NCBI GenBank assembly: GCA_947462335.1
Contig: OX381714.1
Location: 56,341,800 to 56,405,799, forward strand
Length of the DNA: 64,000 nucleotides
Direction: 5' to 3'
Source of the DNA: Harmothoe impar
Lineage: Eukaryota > Annelida > Polychaeta > Phyllodocida > Polynoidae
Below, piece by piece: positions 22,219-36,600 of this stretch (the first letter of the stretch is position 1; each line of letters opens with the position of its first letter). A model generated the notes under the pieces. The model was not told where the DNA came from and made no database searches. It was given only the letters and a program-made list of their open reading frames with translations. Position numbers and translations under genes: made by a program.

Positions 22219-22380
22219 TACCGTACTGTCGCGATATAGCGCCTGGTTTCAAAAGAGCTTATCTCTTCATAAGCGTCTAGAAAACTTTCTTAAGCACTAC
22301 CATAAATAAGGGCTTCTTCTGCATAAGGCCCCAACCAAATTGAACACTACCCCAGCGCTGTATCGCGACAGTACGGCATA
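22219..22380. mobile_element. TACCGTACTGTCGCGATATAGCGC-type MITE
   Basis: The left end TACCGTACTGTCGCGATATA faces TATCGCGACAGTACGG. The interior repeats the AGCGC / TAAGCG theme. A relative is at 34739-34914, and a TACCGTACTGTCGTG fragment starts at 25327. Confidence 0.82.
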
Positions 22381-22571
22381 TGCATTGTTCAAACAAAAGG
22401 TTAAATTGACTCAGGCGAACCATTAAAGGCGCACTGAGTTGAGGACCTAGCCCTGCCGAGTTTTGTACGCAAATGACGTCGTGGGTTCAGTGCGCCTTTA
22501 AATGGGTAGAAACTTGTGAAGAAATGATGCTAGAAACAAACATTACATGTTTCAGAAAATTGAGACGTTTG

Positions 22572-22933
22572 CAGGGGTAGACACTAACTTTTTCAGCTGT
22601 GGGCCACCCGGGCCCATAGCTCTAGAAAACTACGGGCCCGGACCAAGATCTGTGGGCCAATGGTCAAAATTATGTTTTCTTTAAGAGGAAAAAACATATA
22701 TTTCTGATTGGTCTATTAAAGATTGAAATCAATATGATTGATTCGGGCACATTTCCCTCTTTCCAACGATATATTGCATGACTATAGTTGTCAGGCAAAC
22801 TTTCATTAAATCTCTTCCAAATACTCCTGTGGGCCACCCGGGCCCGTAGGAATGCAATTTTGCAGAAAACTACGGGCCCGGATCAATAACTACGGGCCAT
22901 TGGCTCCCGGGCCAGCGTTAGTGTCTACCCCTG
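22572..22933. mobile_element. MITE with CAGGGGTAGACACTAAC ends
   Basis: Exact 17-bp terminal inverted repeats. Inside, GGGCCACCCGGGCCC and ACTACGGGCCCGGA-type units recur on both arms. The CAGGGG terminus resembles hAT-type ends, but that is inference. Confidence 0.85.
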
Positions 22934-23044
22934 GTTTGATTTAGCCTGCGCTTAATTCATCCACAGGTCGCTTAATTCACCCACAGGTCGAGAATCTTTC
23001 ACCGAGATCATAATGTGCAGACTGGACAGTGTATATGATGTCAA

Positions 23045-23235
23045 ACCCTTTAAGGATGGCATCATGCATTAATGCATCATGCTCTTGGTCGTCATGATGC
23101 ATGAATGCAGCCCCGGCGAGTAACTTGCCAGTGCTGCATTCATGCATAATGCCAAACCTATGGGATTGATTTTCCCAAAAGGGTCATCATGATGCACCAA
23201 TGCAGCAGCGGTGAGTTACTCGCCAGGCTGCATTG
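23045..23235. mobile_element. TTAA-type palindromic MITE copy
   Basis: AAACCCTTTAAGGATGGCAT at the left, then GCATGAATGCAGCCCCGGCG facing CCAGTGCTGCATTCATGC, and a second hairpin with CACCAATGCAGCAGCGGTGA. The right end is missing. Confidence 0.78.
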
Positions 23236-23704
23236 GAAACCTTGCTAGTTAACAATGTGGTATTACAGGGACAAACCAATCAACCCCTCGTTACACAAGG
23301 ACAATCAAATTGAATTTACAATAAACTTGTTTGTTGGCACAATGCACTCCCTCATAAAAAAAGAAAAGAAAAAAAAAACAAGGAAAGTTTGAACAAAATC
23401 GTTGATATTGATTGAAAGATGCACAACATTCCATTCATTATGTCATTTATATTGGTAAGACCACACTTTTGGGTCCATTTTTTTGTATTTATTGCTAACT
23501 ATTCAGCATCATTTGGGAACTAACATTGTATTATATAATGAACAGGTATCATGTACATGTACAGGAGCAATGATAGAGACTCAATTCTAAAGTTCACAAT
23601 GGAAAGTGTATCACTCATCATGGAAAATAGGAACTTCCATCACAAAGCTGTCCTTCCCTCTCCTGCCCAGCCCTTACCCTCTCCTTGGTTACAATCCCTG
23701 TAGT

Positions 23705-23935
23705 TAACCCTCGAAGGCCAGCATAGTGCTTTAATATGCTATACCCTTTGTCATGATGCATGAATGCAGCCCTGGCGAGTAACTCTTCAGTGCTGCATCA
23801 TGCTGACGCTATGGGATTGAGACACCCCCGAAGGGTTGTCATGAAGCACCGATGCAGCACCGGCGAGTTACTCGCCAAGGCTGTATTGGTGCATCATGAC
23901 GACAAATGTCTTCTTTTAGCGAAAGGGTTAAACGC
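23705..23935. mobile_element. TTAA-type palindromic MITE copy
   Basis: Begins TTAACCCTCGAAGGCCAGCA and ends AGCGAAAGGGTTAA, with both family hairpins between. TTAA at both ends fits a piggyBac-type target duplication. Confidence 0.78.
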
Positions 23936-24659
23936 CAACTAGACCTACACACCCTGATAAGCCATCCTTATATCGAGCACAGCAAAGAAACAATCGGCAA
24001 ACAAAATCGCTCTATATATTCTGCCTTAGTCTACGTTTCAATGTGAAACTAGAGAGGTGGTTTTGACTATGTACAAGGAGTATATGTGCGATATCATATA
24101 GCATAAATTCCCGCCTATAACCGGCATCTCGCGTATAACCCAAATGCCGACTTTAGGAAAACCCTAAAACCTGGGGTTCTGATAATTTCTACTTTAGTAC
24201 TGCACTATGCTTCTAAAAAGCACTTGTATAACCAGCCCCGAGATTTGGCGGAAACCATTTTTACCCACACTGGAGTTCTGATTTGCATTTAACCACGGGT
24301 CGTTTACAGGGATTCACGGTAAGTTTTGTTTTGATACTGTCACACAAAGCTGGGCTAGACACAACACATATCAAAACGAAAGACATGCACTGTAGTAATA
24401 CTTTAAATCCCAAGGTATATATTTTCGCAAAGTTCACAGAAACTAAAAATCCATGAATTTTTTGTGTGCTACAGTATGGAATCCGCGAAATTGCAGATTT
24501 TCACTTTTTTCTGCTAAAAATGTACACCCGTGAATATAAGTACTGTCACAGTAAATCACTGTGGTTATCTGGGTATATAAGTCTAGCTGGACAGTTTTAG
24601 CCACCTTGCCTCCCCCCTGTACCCCCCTGCCCCCCCCCCCCTCCCCCGGTGCCCCCCGA

Positions 24660-27600
24660 CTACAGTCCCATGTTGCGGCCCTCTATACTGATGGTGACGG
24701 CTCGCTGTGCCTTGTTCCGCTTCTTCTTCTCCTGCATCGACCGCTGGTGTTTCTCGTAACGATTCAACGCCTTCTTAGAGGCCTGCAAGAGGAATCGGGG
24801 AATTCATGTTAGGAAGTGGTCATTATTTAATCCTTTTAACTTTTAGAGCCATATAATGCTTTAATGCATTTACCCTTTATCGAAATGATGCATGAATGCA
24901 GCCCTGGCGGGTAACTCACAAGGACAGCATTCGTGCATCATATAAACAAGGTTATACCTACAGGGCTGATACATTTCTGAAGGACCAGCATGATGTTTAA
25001 ATGCAGCTTTACTCGTCAGGGCTGCATTTATGCATCATGACAATCAAGGGCATAAGAACACATTAAGGCAGTATGCAGCCCTGCAAATCTAGGAGCCAAA
25101 TGGTGCAATGTGATGTATTTTGGTGTTCTTGTCTAATGATACTATTAAGCCCCCCCGCCCCCCCCCCAACATAAAGGAAAATAGATTTCTCATTGGATCT
25201 GGACGAATCTCAGGAACTGTCCTGGTGAAGATTAAAACCTCGGATTTCCGAGTTTCCGCGGAGATTTAACACCCCTGCTGTGAACAACAGAGGATGGGGC
25301 GGCCAACACAACATTCGTCGTAATTACCGTACTGTCGTGTTTAAGCGCACCAGTGATTATAACAAAATTTACATAAGGTTTCTTCAGGGTACAAGCATGT
25401 GAATGTCGGATAATAAAATTAATTAACCTGCTCAAATCTGTCAGCATATGAGTGGAAATGTGGGCCAGTAATTTCCCTGGTAACATTTTTTCTTAATGTG
25501 GGGCATGTATCAACAGGAGTCGCCTTATTAAACCAGGGTTATATAAATAATACAATATGGTAGGCTTACCTTTCTGGGTTGTTCGTCGACGTTCCACTTG
25601 GGGCGTACGACATAGTCCTTCTTTGACGGCATGGGTACCCGGGCTCGCATCACAAAGCCACTGTCACCCGGCCGCAACTGACTGTGATGGGCAATATCAG
25701 TATTGTTATTTAGAAAGGTATAAATTTGAACAAAATTATCTACAGCGTGTCAAATATGGAAGTGATCTCTCTCAAAAATCCTTTAAGCACAGAACACAAA
25801 AAGTCCCGTGTGAAGTTGACTTCATGCTTCTAGTTACAACATATATTTAGTTTTTAAGCAACTTTCTTTTCTATCTTTTTTTTGCCAAATATCAAAAACT
25901 TTGTAAAAGAGGAAACTAACGCTAAAAGCAGGGATGAAACGGATTAATCTAAAAAAAACAACTTGAAATGTTCAAATTGAGGCCCCTGAATTAATAAAGG
26001 TAATTTATAGTCAAGTAAAGGTCTTCATAACCTTTTTTTAATCTGAATTTAGAAAAAAACATTTTGCATTTCACTCACCGATCCTCTCCTGCAATAGCCT
26101 TGTCCAGATCTCTGCGTGGCGTCATGGCACCTTCTTGGCTGGAAGTAGAGGAAAACATTTTCAGTGATTTATTTTGTTCAGTTAGTCATGTCTAGTTAGT
26201 CACGTTCATTACCCAGAGATGCCACTCGGTCGTAGACAGAAAGTAGGAAATCTTACAACTTTGGTCAATTGTCTGTAGGAAATAAACAAAATTCCAACCA
26301 AAAAGTAGGAATTCCTACAAAAGTAGGAAAAGTGGCATCTCTGATCACCAAATACAGGGTTGTAAATGCGACATGATTCAAAAGTGGGCATAATTAAATG
26401 ATGCCTCCATGTAACTGATCATGTTCATTAACATGAATAAACTGACAAAGATACCAAATACAAAATTTAAACACCAAGATAATGAGAACAGGAATAGTAC
26501 ATACAAAGTATTAAAGGTAACCGTATCACACAATGTTACAAAAAAGTTAATACAATCTATCTTCGCGCTACAAACCCTTCTCTATTTGACCGGGAAGAGC
26601 TAAAATTATTTACAACATTAAATATTAACAAGCACACACAGAATGGGCTGAAACCATTTTATAAATTGAAAAAGAGGTCGAAATTTTTAGGGGGTGTTGA
26701 AATTGAGCGTGGCCGACTCCTTTGAGCTTTAGTAATGTGGGGGCTTTTTCGCTAAAAAGGGGCAAAATTTTCTTGGTCCCAGGTCAAGAATCCTGGCAAG
26801 TCTACTCGCCAGGGCTGCATTAATGCATCGAACCAACCAAGGACATAATGTATTAAAGCACTATGCGGCCTTTAAAGGGTTATATATTACCCTACCTGAG
26901 TCGTCGTTTCTTGGGCAGCTGCTCGTAGTCGCGCTGTTCCCGCTCCTCCTTGGTTAGACTGGAGTAGTTGGAGGTGAGGTTAAAGATGGGCCGCGACCAG
27001 TCATCTGTCAAGTTTAAAGTTTGAAGTTTAATGGTTTTATTGGCATTAAATCATTACAAAAATGATGTTCTTCATAATAATAAAGCCATTTGGGACATTC
27101 ACCTGCATAACATATGTCACATAATATATACTATAGTCAGAAAAGGTGTCATGACATATAGAGCATATATATATTTACAGTTGATGCAAGTAAGCTTACA
27201 AAATTAATCAATCGAGTTGGTGAATATCCGACATACAAGGACCTCTCACGTAGAGTACAGGATGACAAAGATAAAGCGTTTATGTCAATTATAACTTCCG
27301 TGGAGATAAACTTCAATCACACAATACTTTCCAAGTTTGTAGGCGTACCTTAGAACAATACATAGGGTCAATGTTAAATGTATCACATTCTGTCATTCCT
27401 CTTTTTAAACAGTAATGTGCCCCTACATGGGTAAAATTCGACACGTGCGACACGGCGACACGGCCCTTTTAAAAAACGACACGTGCGACACGGCCCTTTT
27501 AAAAATCGACGGACACAGACAATTTTGAGATAAATATCATAGCATTTCATTCTATATCATTATTGTAGTAACAATTATGTATACTTGGAGACGGTGCCAT

Positions 27601-30600
27601 TGCATTGGGGAGTCAAGTGACCCCCTCCCCCCCCCCCCATACAAAATGGTCATTCCAAACCACAGGTGATCCCATCTGGTAACCCTTATGAGATTGATAA
27701 AATAAAGATTTATGAGCCCCCCTCTGGTCACTCCTTAAAATGAAGGTAGGCCCAATATGGACACTATTACCCTCAAACTATAACTGTTATATAATATATT
27801 GATAAAAGAAAAGTTCAATTCATCCCCCCCCCGTCCACATACAACAAATGGTCACTCCATTAAATAAAGGTAGGTCCAATACACATACTTTCAGGACAGG
27901 GGTACGACCTCTGGGGCCATACCTTGAGTCCATCTGCACCTAGACCTACACCCCCGTGTACCTGCCCTGACTGCTGGACAGTAGTACGACCTTTTGGGGT
28001 TATACCTTGAGTCCATCTGCACCCAGACCTACACCCCCGTGTACCTGCCCTGACTGCTGGACAGTAGTACGACCTTTTGGGGTTATACCTTGAGTCCATC
28101 TGCACCTAGACCTACACCCCCGTGTACCTGCCCTGACTGCTGGACAGTGGTGCGACCTTTTGGGGTTATACCTCGAGTCCATCTGCACCTAGACCTACAC
28201 CCCCGTGTACCTGCCCTGACTGCTGGACAGTGGTACGACCTTTTGGGGCCACACAGCCAAAAATAATTACCGTAAAACCTCGCTTATAGGTCGACCTCAC
28301 CTATAGGGCTATACCGGGATCGGACTTGTTCCCGCAACCACTCTGTATACACTGACATCAGCAATCTCGTGAGACCTTGGTTCTGCTCTCGTATTGCAGC
28401 TTGTTCCCTGGAAGCTATGGTGTGTGAGTGTCTGGTCACTGCATGAATCTCACGATACATTGCGAGCTCAGAACTAATATGGCCGCCCATGCGGAGAAAC
28501 CAGAGTCATCGCTATAGGTCGAATAGGAGTTTGGAGGGGAAAAATCGACTTATAGCAAAATGCTTTGAACTTTTGTAAAACCTCACCTATAGGTCGAATT
28601 GGAGTTTGAGATTTTTTTGGGGGACAAACCCCAACCTAACCCCCCCTAAAGCAGCTTTATCAGGGACCAAAATTACTTTTATTTCTGTTATTTTGCACTT
28701 TAGAGACCCCCTTCTTCTTAAGGAACAAACTTTGGGTTTACAGGGAAAAAGATCCCAGAAAAAAGGGTGTATTTCATGGTATTAATAATGACGTTTTTTG
28801 GCTCCTTAAATACTTTACCATTTTTCCAAACCCCACCTATAGGTCGAATTGGAGTTTTGGAAAGAAAAATCGACCTATAGCAAAAATAAATTCCAAATAA
28901 AAATCGACTTATAAGCGAGGTTTTACGGTAAGTCAAGTAGGCTGTACCTCGTCACCCCTACTTGACTGCCGCCTGCCAGACTTGCTGACTCGGCGTTCTG
29001 GGTCAACAACCCTGAATTTGCACAACAACATCGCCCTAAATAAATGGCCACCTAAGGATCAACATTTTGTATTAAAATAATTAAAATGTAAATTTTATTT
29101 GAAAGGCATGTGCTTCCGGTGGATCTCATCTACATGCTGTCTGAACAAATAGATGATATCTATTTGGAAAGTATGGATAAAAGGCAAATCCAAAAGGTGT
29201 TATTTCAAAAAAGAGTTCACCATTCAATTCAGTGCTATAACAGTGAATTTCCCCCATTTTTTGCCATAAAACACTGAATAACACCAAAAATTTAATTAAA
29301 ATGTGAACTTTTGAAGACATGTCCAGATAGATATACATGTTGTGCACACAATGATGACACTGAAAATATCAAAATGAGTTTGTATCAATATGCAATTTGA
29401 CCACTTAGATGACCAAACCACCTAGATCCAGGATCAGACCTCAGTGACTAGTAAAGAAGGTGCCATTCTCTATAAAGATACAACACTATAAAGACCAATG
29501 GCACCGTCTAAAAATCGACCTTCAGAGTTTTTTCTCTGAGTTCCTATATACCTAAAAAGTGACGCAGTGACACGCTGTTTTGCTCTAAAAAGTGACACAG
29601 TGACACGGCCACAATTCTGGGTACCCATGTAGAGGCACAGTAATAGTGTGGCTAGATGATGATGCACAGGCTCTAGCTTGTCCCAAAGCATCATGCCTCT
29701 ATAAAGCGGACTAGTCCTATACTTGAGTCCTATACTAGTATAGGCTATAGGACTCAAGTATAGGGCGGTTTACCTTGGGACGGAGGTATAGCCATAAGAA
29801 CCGTACTGTAAACCCCCATCTATCAGCCAACTCGCTACTTTGAGAAAAATGTGTCCACTATCACCTGGTTAACTAAATGGTTTTCTCTTTTGACTAAAAG
29901 TCCAAATCCTTAATCGCCATATGGATATGCAATGTGTGCTCAATACATAATTCGGTAATTGCTAACGTTTAGTATTCCCTATGTGGGTTTTGAATTTGCG
30001 GTGATTTGATAAACCAGTAAGGTAGATTCACCTGGAGTCGGACACACACCTTGAGGTGGACACTTGATTTTGTAGTTTGTAGCTTTGTGAATAATAGTAA
30101 AGTTTAAGTGTTATTCTTTGGACTTTCCAAAAAACAAACACTAGAAGTGGTATTTGTACGTGAATAATCTCAAATTCAACTGTCTGTCTCAGGGTATATG
30201 TCCAACTCATGGTGAATCTACCATAAGAGATATGCAGGGACCCCCAAAAATCGTATTTGTTACGATTTTTGGACCCCAAATTCGTAACATATTTTGCTGG
30301 AAATCGTAATAAAAATCGTAACGATAGCTTGTCCTGTAAAATGCATTTGCAAATAGGTAATCGATGACCTCATACTTCATATATATCATTATTAACGCCT
30401 AATCATAAGGAGGCCAGTTTGCAGGAAGGGGATGAAAGGGGCTTCTTTCTGTGGCTACACCCCCCAACCTGTTGTGAGGCACCAGGCAGGGGCTAGGCTT
30501 GTTTTAGTATACACTTTTTTTTTAAATCCTAAAATTCGTGATTTGATATCTAAAATCCTAATGGTCGTAATTAGGGTCAAAAATCGTAAAATTACGAAAA

Positions 30601-33600
30601 AATCGTAACACTTGGCATCCCTGGCTATGCATGAACGGCTAGTTTTCCCTGAGAGTGTGATTGTGGTCCTTACTGATGAGCCTGCCGCAGATCTCCTTGT
30701 GGACGCGGATCTCCTTGGGGTGTTTGTAGAGGTACATGACCGCCTTCCCGATACCGCTCTGCTTCAGCTGGTCCGTGCCCAGTGCCGGGAACTAGCAACA
30801 CAACACCACAAGACGTAAGTATACAACACATGGGGCAGGGATATAAGCTGATCTAATAGGAATTGACATTTACTGTGAACTATGAACACAATTAAATTAG
30901 GCCAGACCCAAAACAAAAGTTGGTCAATGGATCCATTCCTTTCTTTCGGAAATGGAAATTTCATTGGGTTTCGCTTTCTTCATTTTTTTTTGAAAATTTG
31001 AATTTGTTTTTATTTACCAGCTACTGTATTCTTCTATTCATTCCGATTTCCCCCAGATCAACTAATTTTTTTTTTTTTTTGTCAGGGTTCTTTTTTTTTA
31101 ATCGCTTTAATTCCAGCATCAGAGAGATCATGCCACTCTATTGTCAACAAAAAAAAAAGTAGGAAATCTTGGTAAATTTTGGTAAATTTTCTGTAGGAAA
31201 TTAAAAATAATTCAAATTATCAAAATAGTAGGAATTTCCTACAAAAGTGGGAAAACTTTGGTTGCATTTATAGCGTTGCACCAACTTTGATATCGTCAGG
31301 TTTGAGTGTCAGGTTTCCAATAAGTGAAACAACTTGCTAAATGGCCGGAGGTGATTGGGCCTCAATGTAAAAGCAGCGGGCCTTGAAAGTGGCAGTACGG
31401 TATAATGTACTTACATCGACTAGTTGTTGTAACATGGTCTCCCGGATCCGCAGGTGGGGAAGACTCTTGTCTGGTAGTGGTGCAAGCCACTCCTGAAACA
31501 GTCATAGTTCACTTTGAATAGAATTGTTGCAACTAGTTGAAAAGCAACTCTTTTTAATTCAAAATTGTTTTCTTTTCAAAAATTGGCTCCTTTATGTGTA
31601 TGAATAAATACGTCAACTTTGTGTTCTTGGAGAGTGACAGAGGCTCCAAGTACCGTAGAAAATCTCTGCTAAGCCGACCTTTTTAAGTGATTTTAGGCTC
31701 AAAGTGGGGGGGGGGGGGCTTACAAGGGCGTTATTTTATCCAGTCATTGTACTTTATAGCTATTTAGATGACCCAGAATTAGGCTCATAAAATCTTCTCA
31801 AACTGAGGTCGGCTTATCAGACAGGTTTTACGATAGAAATGGTATCAGATGGCTTGAAGTGGTTCATAAATATTCAAGCAGTATGACTACATTTTTTAAT
31901 TTCTAAATTTTTTAATTTCAAACAGTATATATTACGAAATGATGTACTCACTGTCATAGCTGTCAGGATACCGCAGTCCAAGAAGCCCAACTGTAGGTCC
32001 ACTCTGGAGGAGGAAAAGTGTTCTTACTTTAATCATGAGCAATATTAAACTTTATGAAACATCATTCAGCTCATTTCAAGTTTTCCCACTATTCATGACC
32101 CAGGTTTGTTTGTTTTAAATTTCAATTTTAAAGATACATTATGCCCGACCCTTCAAGCCCTGGCAAGCAACTTGCCATGTACTATGATGTAGGGCTGTTT
32201 TCATGCATTATCACGATCAAGGGCATAATGCATTAAATTACTACACAGCCCTGAACATTTTAAGGACGACATAAGGCATTAATGCATCATGTTCTTCGTC
32301 GTCATGATGCATGAATGCATCCCTGGCAAGTAACTCGCCAGTGCTACATTCAAGCCTCATGCCTACCCTACACAGTTGAGACAAACCCCTTTGAACTATA
32401 GTAACGCGCAGGCTTTTTTGCTAAAAAGGGGATAAATTTTTAGAGGGGTTGGAAATTTTTGCGCCCCCCCCCCCCTGTAACTAATAAATGAACACTCCCT
32501 TAAAGGGTTTATGGTTATAGGTGTAAAGGCACTTACTTGCGTAGCTGTGCCATGACAGCAGGTAACATGGAGAGCTTCTTGGTGGCCGGCTGTTTGGTCT
32601 GGTTCAACTCCCGGTCCTCCTGGAGATCAAAACATGGCAGGCTTAAAGATGGTATATCAGCTACTGTAAAACCTCTCTGATAAGCCAACCTCCCTTAGAA
32701 GCCGACCCCCACTTTGAGAGAATATTATAAGCCGAATTTGGGTCCATTTAAACATGGTTAAACTATAATCTACTTGATAAAAAACCTTCCTTTAAGCCGA
32801 CCCCCCTCTTTGCGCCTATGCTATAAGCCGAATCAAGCTTAAAATCACCAAATAAGGTCGGCTTATCAGAGAGGTTTTAAGGTAATAGACTTCCCAAACC
32901 TTTTCTTCAAAATGGATATAATTTTAATGTCAAGGGTTTTGTTATTATTTTAGCTGATATGCAGTACTCATGTTAAATATATTTGTCTATAAATGCATGA
33001 TTTGAGAAAACAATGTTGCTTATTCACCTCACTGACTCAGTGACCCCCCTATGTGAGCATACTGGGAACTAAGCTAATAGGGAAAGCACTGAGCCATGCA
33101 GTATAAACACATAGGGAGCTTTAGTGTCGACCTACAGTAAAGATTATGGCACTGCTTGTGCTAATTTGATGTGTTTATATACTGCTAATCACGTTATAAG
33201 TTGGGGAATATGTATAGAACATGATATACAATAGTGATATAGCATTAGTTAAAAGTCACCCAAATTTAGAATAAAATGAATTGGCCCGACGCTTAGACAT
33301 ATACCGAGAGTTTACGGTAGGTGGTAAGCTTACCTCAGCGGCGCCCTTCATCTTCTGTATCATGGCGGCGATCAAGTCATCGTTGTCGTTTATATTCTCC
33401 ACGTCGCCTTTCCGCTTTCTGCGCTTCTGCTCCGACTTCTTCTTGGCCAACATGGCGTCAAAGTCCGACACAAATTCTCTGTAATAAAACGATATCAACG
33501 TGTTCAGAATGAGGCTTGTATTGAGGGCAGAAGCAGAGTCAGTGAAGAATCATTGTAATGATGTGGAGAACCAGTTGAAGATGGGTTAGAAGCTAATTTG

Positions 33601-36600
33601 GGGTCAATTTTTATTTTTCAGTTTTTCAACGTATTTGTGTTCATAATGTCCATATACATATGTGTGTAGCTTTTTAAATCATTCTCATATATATAAATCC
33701 ATAAAAAGTATGCCACTCATGGTCAGAATAGGTCAGGTGACCCGACTTTATTAGAGATGGGGGTCCCCTGGCCTGTATTTCTCTATATTTTTATGCATTT
33801 ACAAGTATCAGATTGATTTAAAAAGCTATACACATATTTATAGGGACATTATGAACACGCATACCTTGAAAAATGTAAATTAAAAATCCACCCAAAATTA
33901 GCTCCTAACCCATCTTTACCGGTAATCTATTTCAAGTTTCATCGACTTTGATGGGGAGAAAACTTCAGCTACTTTGTGGTCTAGAAATTACATATACCGT
34001 ATTCGACGTAATAAGCGCCCTCCCCCTAATAATCGCCCTCCCCCCTTTTCAGCTATTTTCCAGATTAAAAAAAAATGTTCCTCCAATTTTGTTACTGTTT
34101 TAACACATGAGTGTAAGATGGAGAACTTCACACCTGTGCAGGTGTTAAGGCCAAGCTAAGTGCGAAGTCATAGGGGTGTGTAGAAGCATTGTAGGAGCCA
34201 CTGAGGTGGGACAGTAGTCTGTATAAGACAGCCATGGGGGGCGCTTATTACAATGAATATTTGAGGCCGATTTTTTCAATTAAAATAATTTTATAAGCGC
34301 CCAGGGCGCTTATTACGTCAAATACGGTAATGTAAATTGTACATCGGAGTTGTTTGCTGGCGTTGCATTGGTGTACAGGTGGCCTTGTCGCATCATGTCC
34401 ACCTCATGTCCACAATTAAAGGTGAAAGTGATACCAAATCAAAACGGTTGGTCTACGGAATTTTTTCTTCTCGCTCGCAAAATTTTTTAAAAATTGAGAA
34501 TTTTGGATATTTTCTTTACGTCTTGAATTTATCTTTTAATACCATAGATTAACCAATACTTTTACAGCAGCGTGTTCTCTGGAAACTTTTTGCGGGGTCA
34601 CCTGTACCTTTTTCTCAAAATTGAAATTCGTCAAAAAAAAAATTTCATTCATTGTCAGGGTACTGGTTTTGGACCAGTGTCTTCAAACTATATCACACAC
34701 CAGGAGCCAGGCATCACACTCACACTGTAACATAGGTGTACCGTACCGTCGCGAATTAGCGCCGGGGCGCTCTTTAATTTGGCGGGGTCAAGACAGGCGC
34801 TTATACGAGATCCTATTTTAGTGCTTAAGGACCATTTCAAGGCCCCTGTGCCCCCGGCGCTTATACAAGACCGGCGCTCTTTCGAAACAGGCGCTTATTC
34901 GCGACGGTATGGTAGTTTAAGTGAGCAGTTATAGTCTGGGTTTAACAGTACCAGGTAGTAGGAAGTGTGATCAAAATAATCAGGTTTGGTTAAGCTGCTT
35001 TTATAGCTAGGGTGTGGACAGGCATTTCTCAAGTGGTAAAACTGGCCAAGGTTGGGAAAAAATCGGGTGGCGATTGTAAGAAAACCCTTTTCCGTCTGTC
35101 ACTGGGTTTTATTTACAGGGGATCAACCCTTGAGGGGGAGGAGGGGTGGAGGGAGTAAAAATGCCGTAAAATGGTTACGGCTGAGTGCTACATCCAACTG
35201 TAGGTAGAGGTATCAGCGGGAATGAAAGTGACCAATCTAAAAATAAACTTGAAATGTTTAAAATGAGGACCCTTAATCATGGGACAAGAATACGTAATTA
35301 CCAGGTATTTAACCATTACGGACGGCATGATACCTTATGGCATCATGCCTTTGATCGTCATGATGCATGATGAATGCAGCCCTGGCAAGTACGGTAACTC
35401 GCCGGTGCTGCATTCAAGCATCATGCCGACCATACGTGGTTAAGACACTCCTGTAGGGTCGGCATGATGCACCAATGTGAGTTACTTTCCGGGGCTGCAT
35501 TGGTGCATCATGACGACAAATGTGATCTTTTAGCGACATGCCGTCCGTAAAGGGTTAAATTCATGCCTGAACAAAGGTCCTCTATAGTTGAGTACAGGTC
35601 TTTGCGATTTAAAAAGCCTTGAAATTAGGGAAAAACCTAAAGACTTTCATCCCTGGGTATGGAAGGCAGGGAACACGCCAATACACTTACCCAAAATCAT
35701 CCGATCTAAACCAAGCATCAACACGTTACTCATCAACTAATTTGAAAACCCACAGTTGTTCATTGAGCCACACTTTAAAAAAAATTCTGTGTCCGGTGGA
35801 GCGGCCGGGTGAGATTGCTTAAAGAGGGTACCCGGCGGGATTTTTTTTTTTTTTTTAATCTTTAATTTTTAATTTTTTTTTTACTGAAGACTTTATAGTC
35901 ATTATAGGTACATTGTATCCTACACTTGATAATTTATCTCTTTGATGTCTTAATTGAAGAAAAAAAAGATTTTGAAAAAAAAAAGATTTTGGAAAAAAAA
36001 AAACAATTGAAAAAAAAAAAGATTTTGCGGCCGCCCGGGTGAGCTATTTTTAGCCCACCTGCTCCACCGGAAACAAGACTTTTTTTTAAAGTGTGGCCTT
36101 GTGCATATATACAAGTATAAGCAGCCGCACAGAAAGGATGCTCCCTGCATTCTTTTAGTTTTGCTGCTCACTCTCTCACTTTTAAAGTGCTCAATTCCGT
36201 CATCCTTGAAACCTTTTATTGTTATTAGTTTTGTTTGTTGATAAGCATATATATACGAGGTATATTTCTTTCTCAAAATGATATTTTGAAACATGGGCAA
36301 AGGTTCACGACTTTTAGTTTGTTGAGTGGGTTATTTCAAGAGTTGAAGGTCGGGCCGTATTTGATACGGTCGTAGGCCAAGTTAAATGCGGCCCAACCTT
36401 CAACGAGTGAAATAACCTACCTTACAGACTCAACCAAGTGTTCCTTTGTGTTAATTTTTTACTTTTGCGATTCGAATTAAATTATCATAGGGGTGGAGGG
36501 CCTAAATTAGGGCTGAAATAGCTTTATTCTAAGCCGCTCAAATGTAAACGAACCACCATTTAGATGATGTCACAGGGCCGTGAAATACAGCCATGGGTTA

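Noticed and set aside
27895..28252. CRISPR array or coding repeat
   Set aside because: The 83-bp units are contiguous without spacers, in an animal intron; the short ORFs across it are chance.
33281..33512. Plus-strand ORFs at 33.3 kb
   Set aside because: They lie antisense to IWS1 exon 9, which has full family homology and good splice sites.
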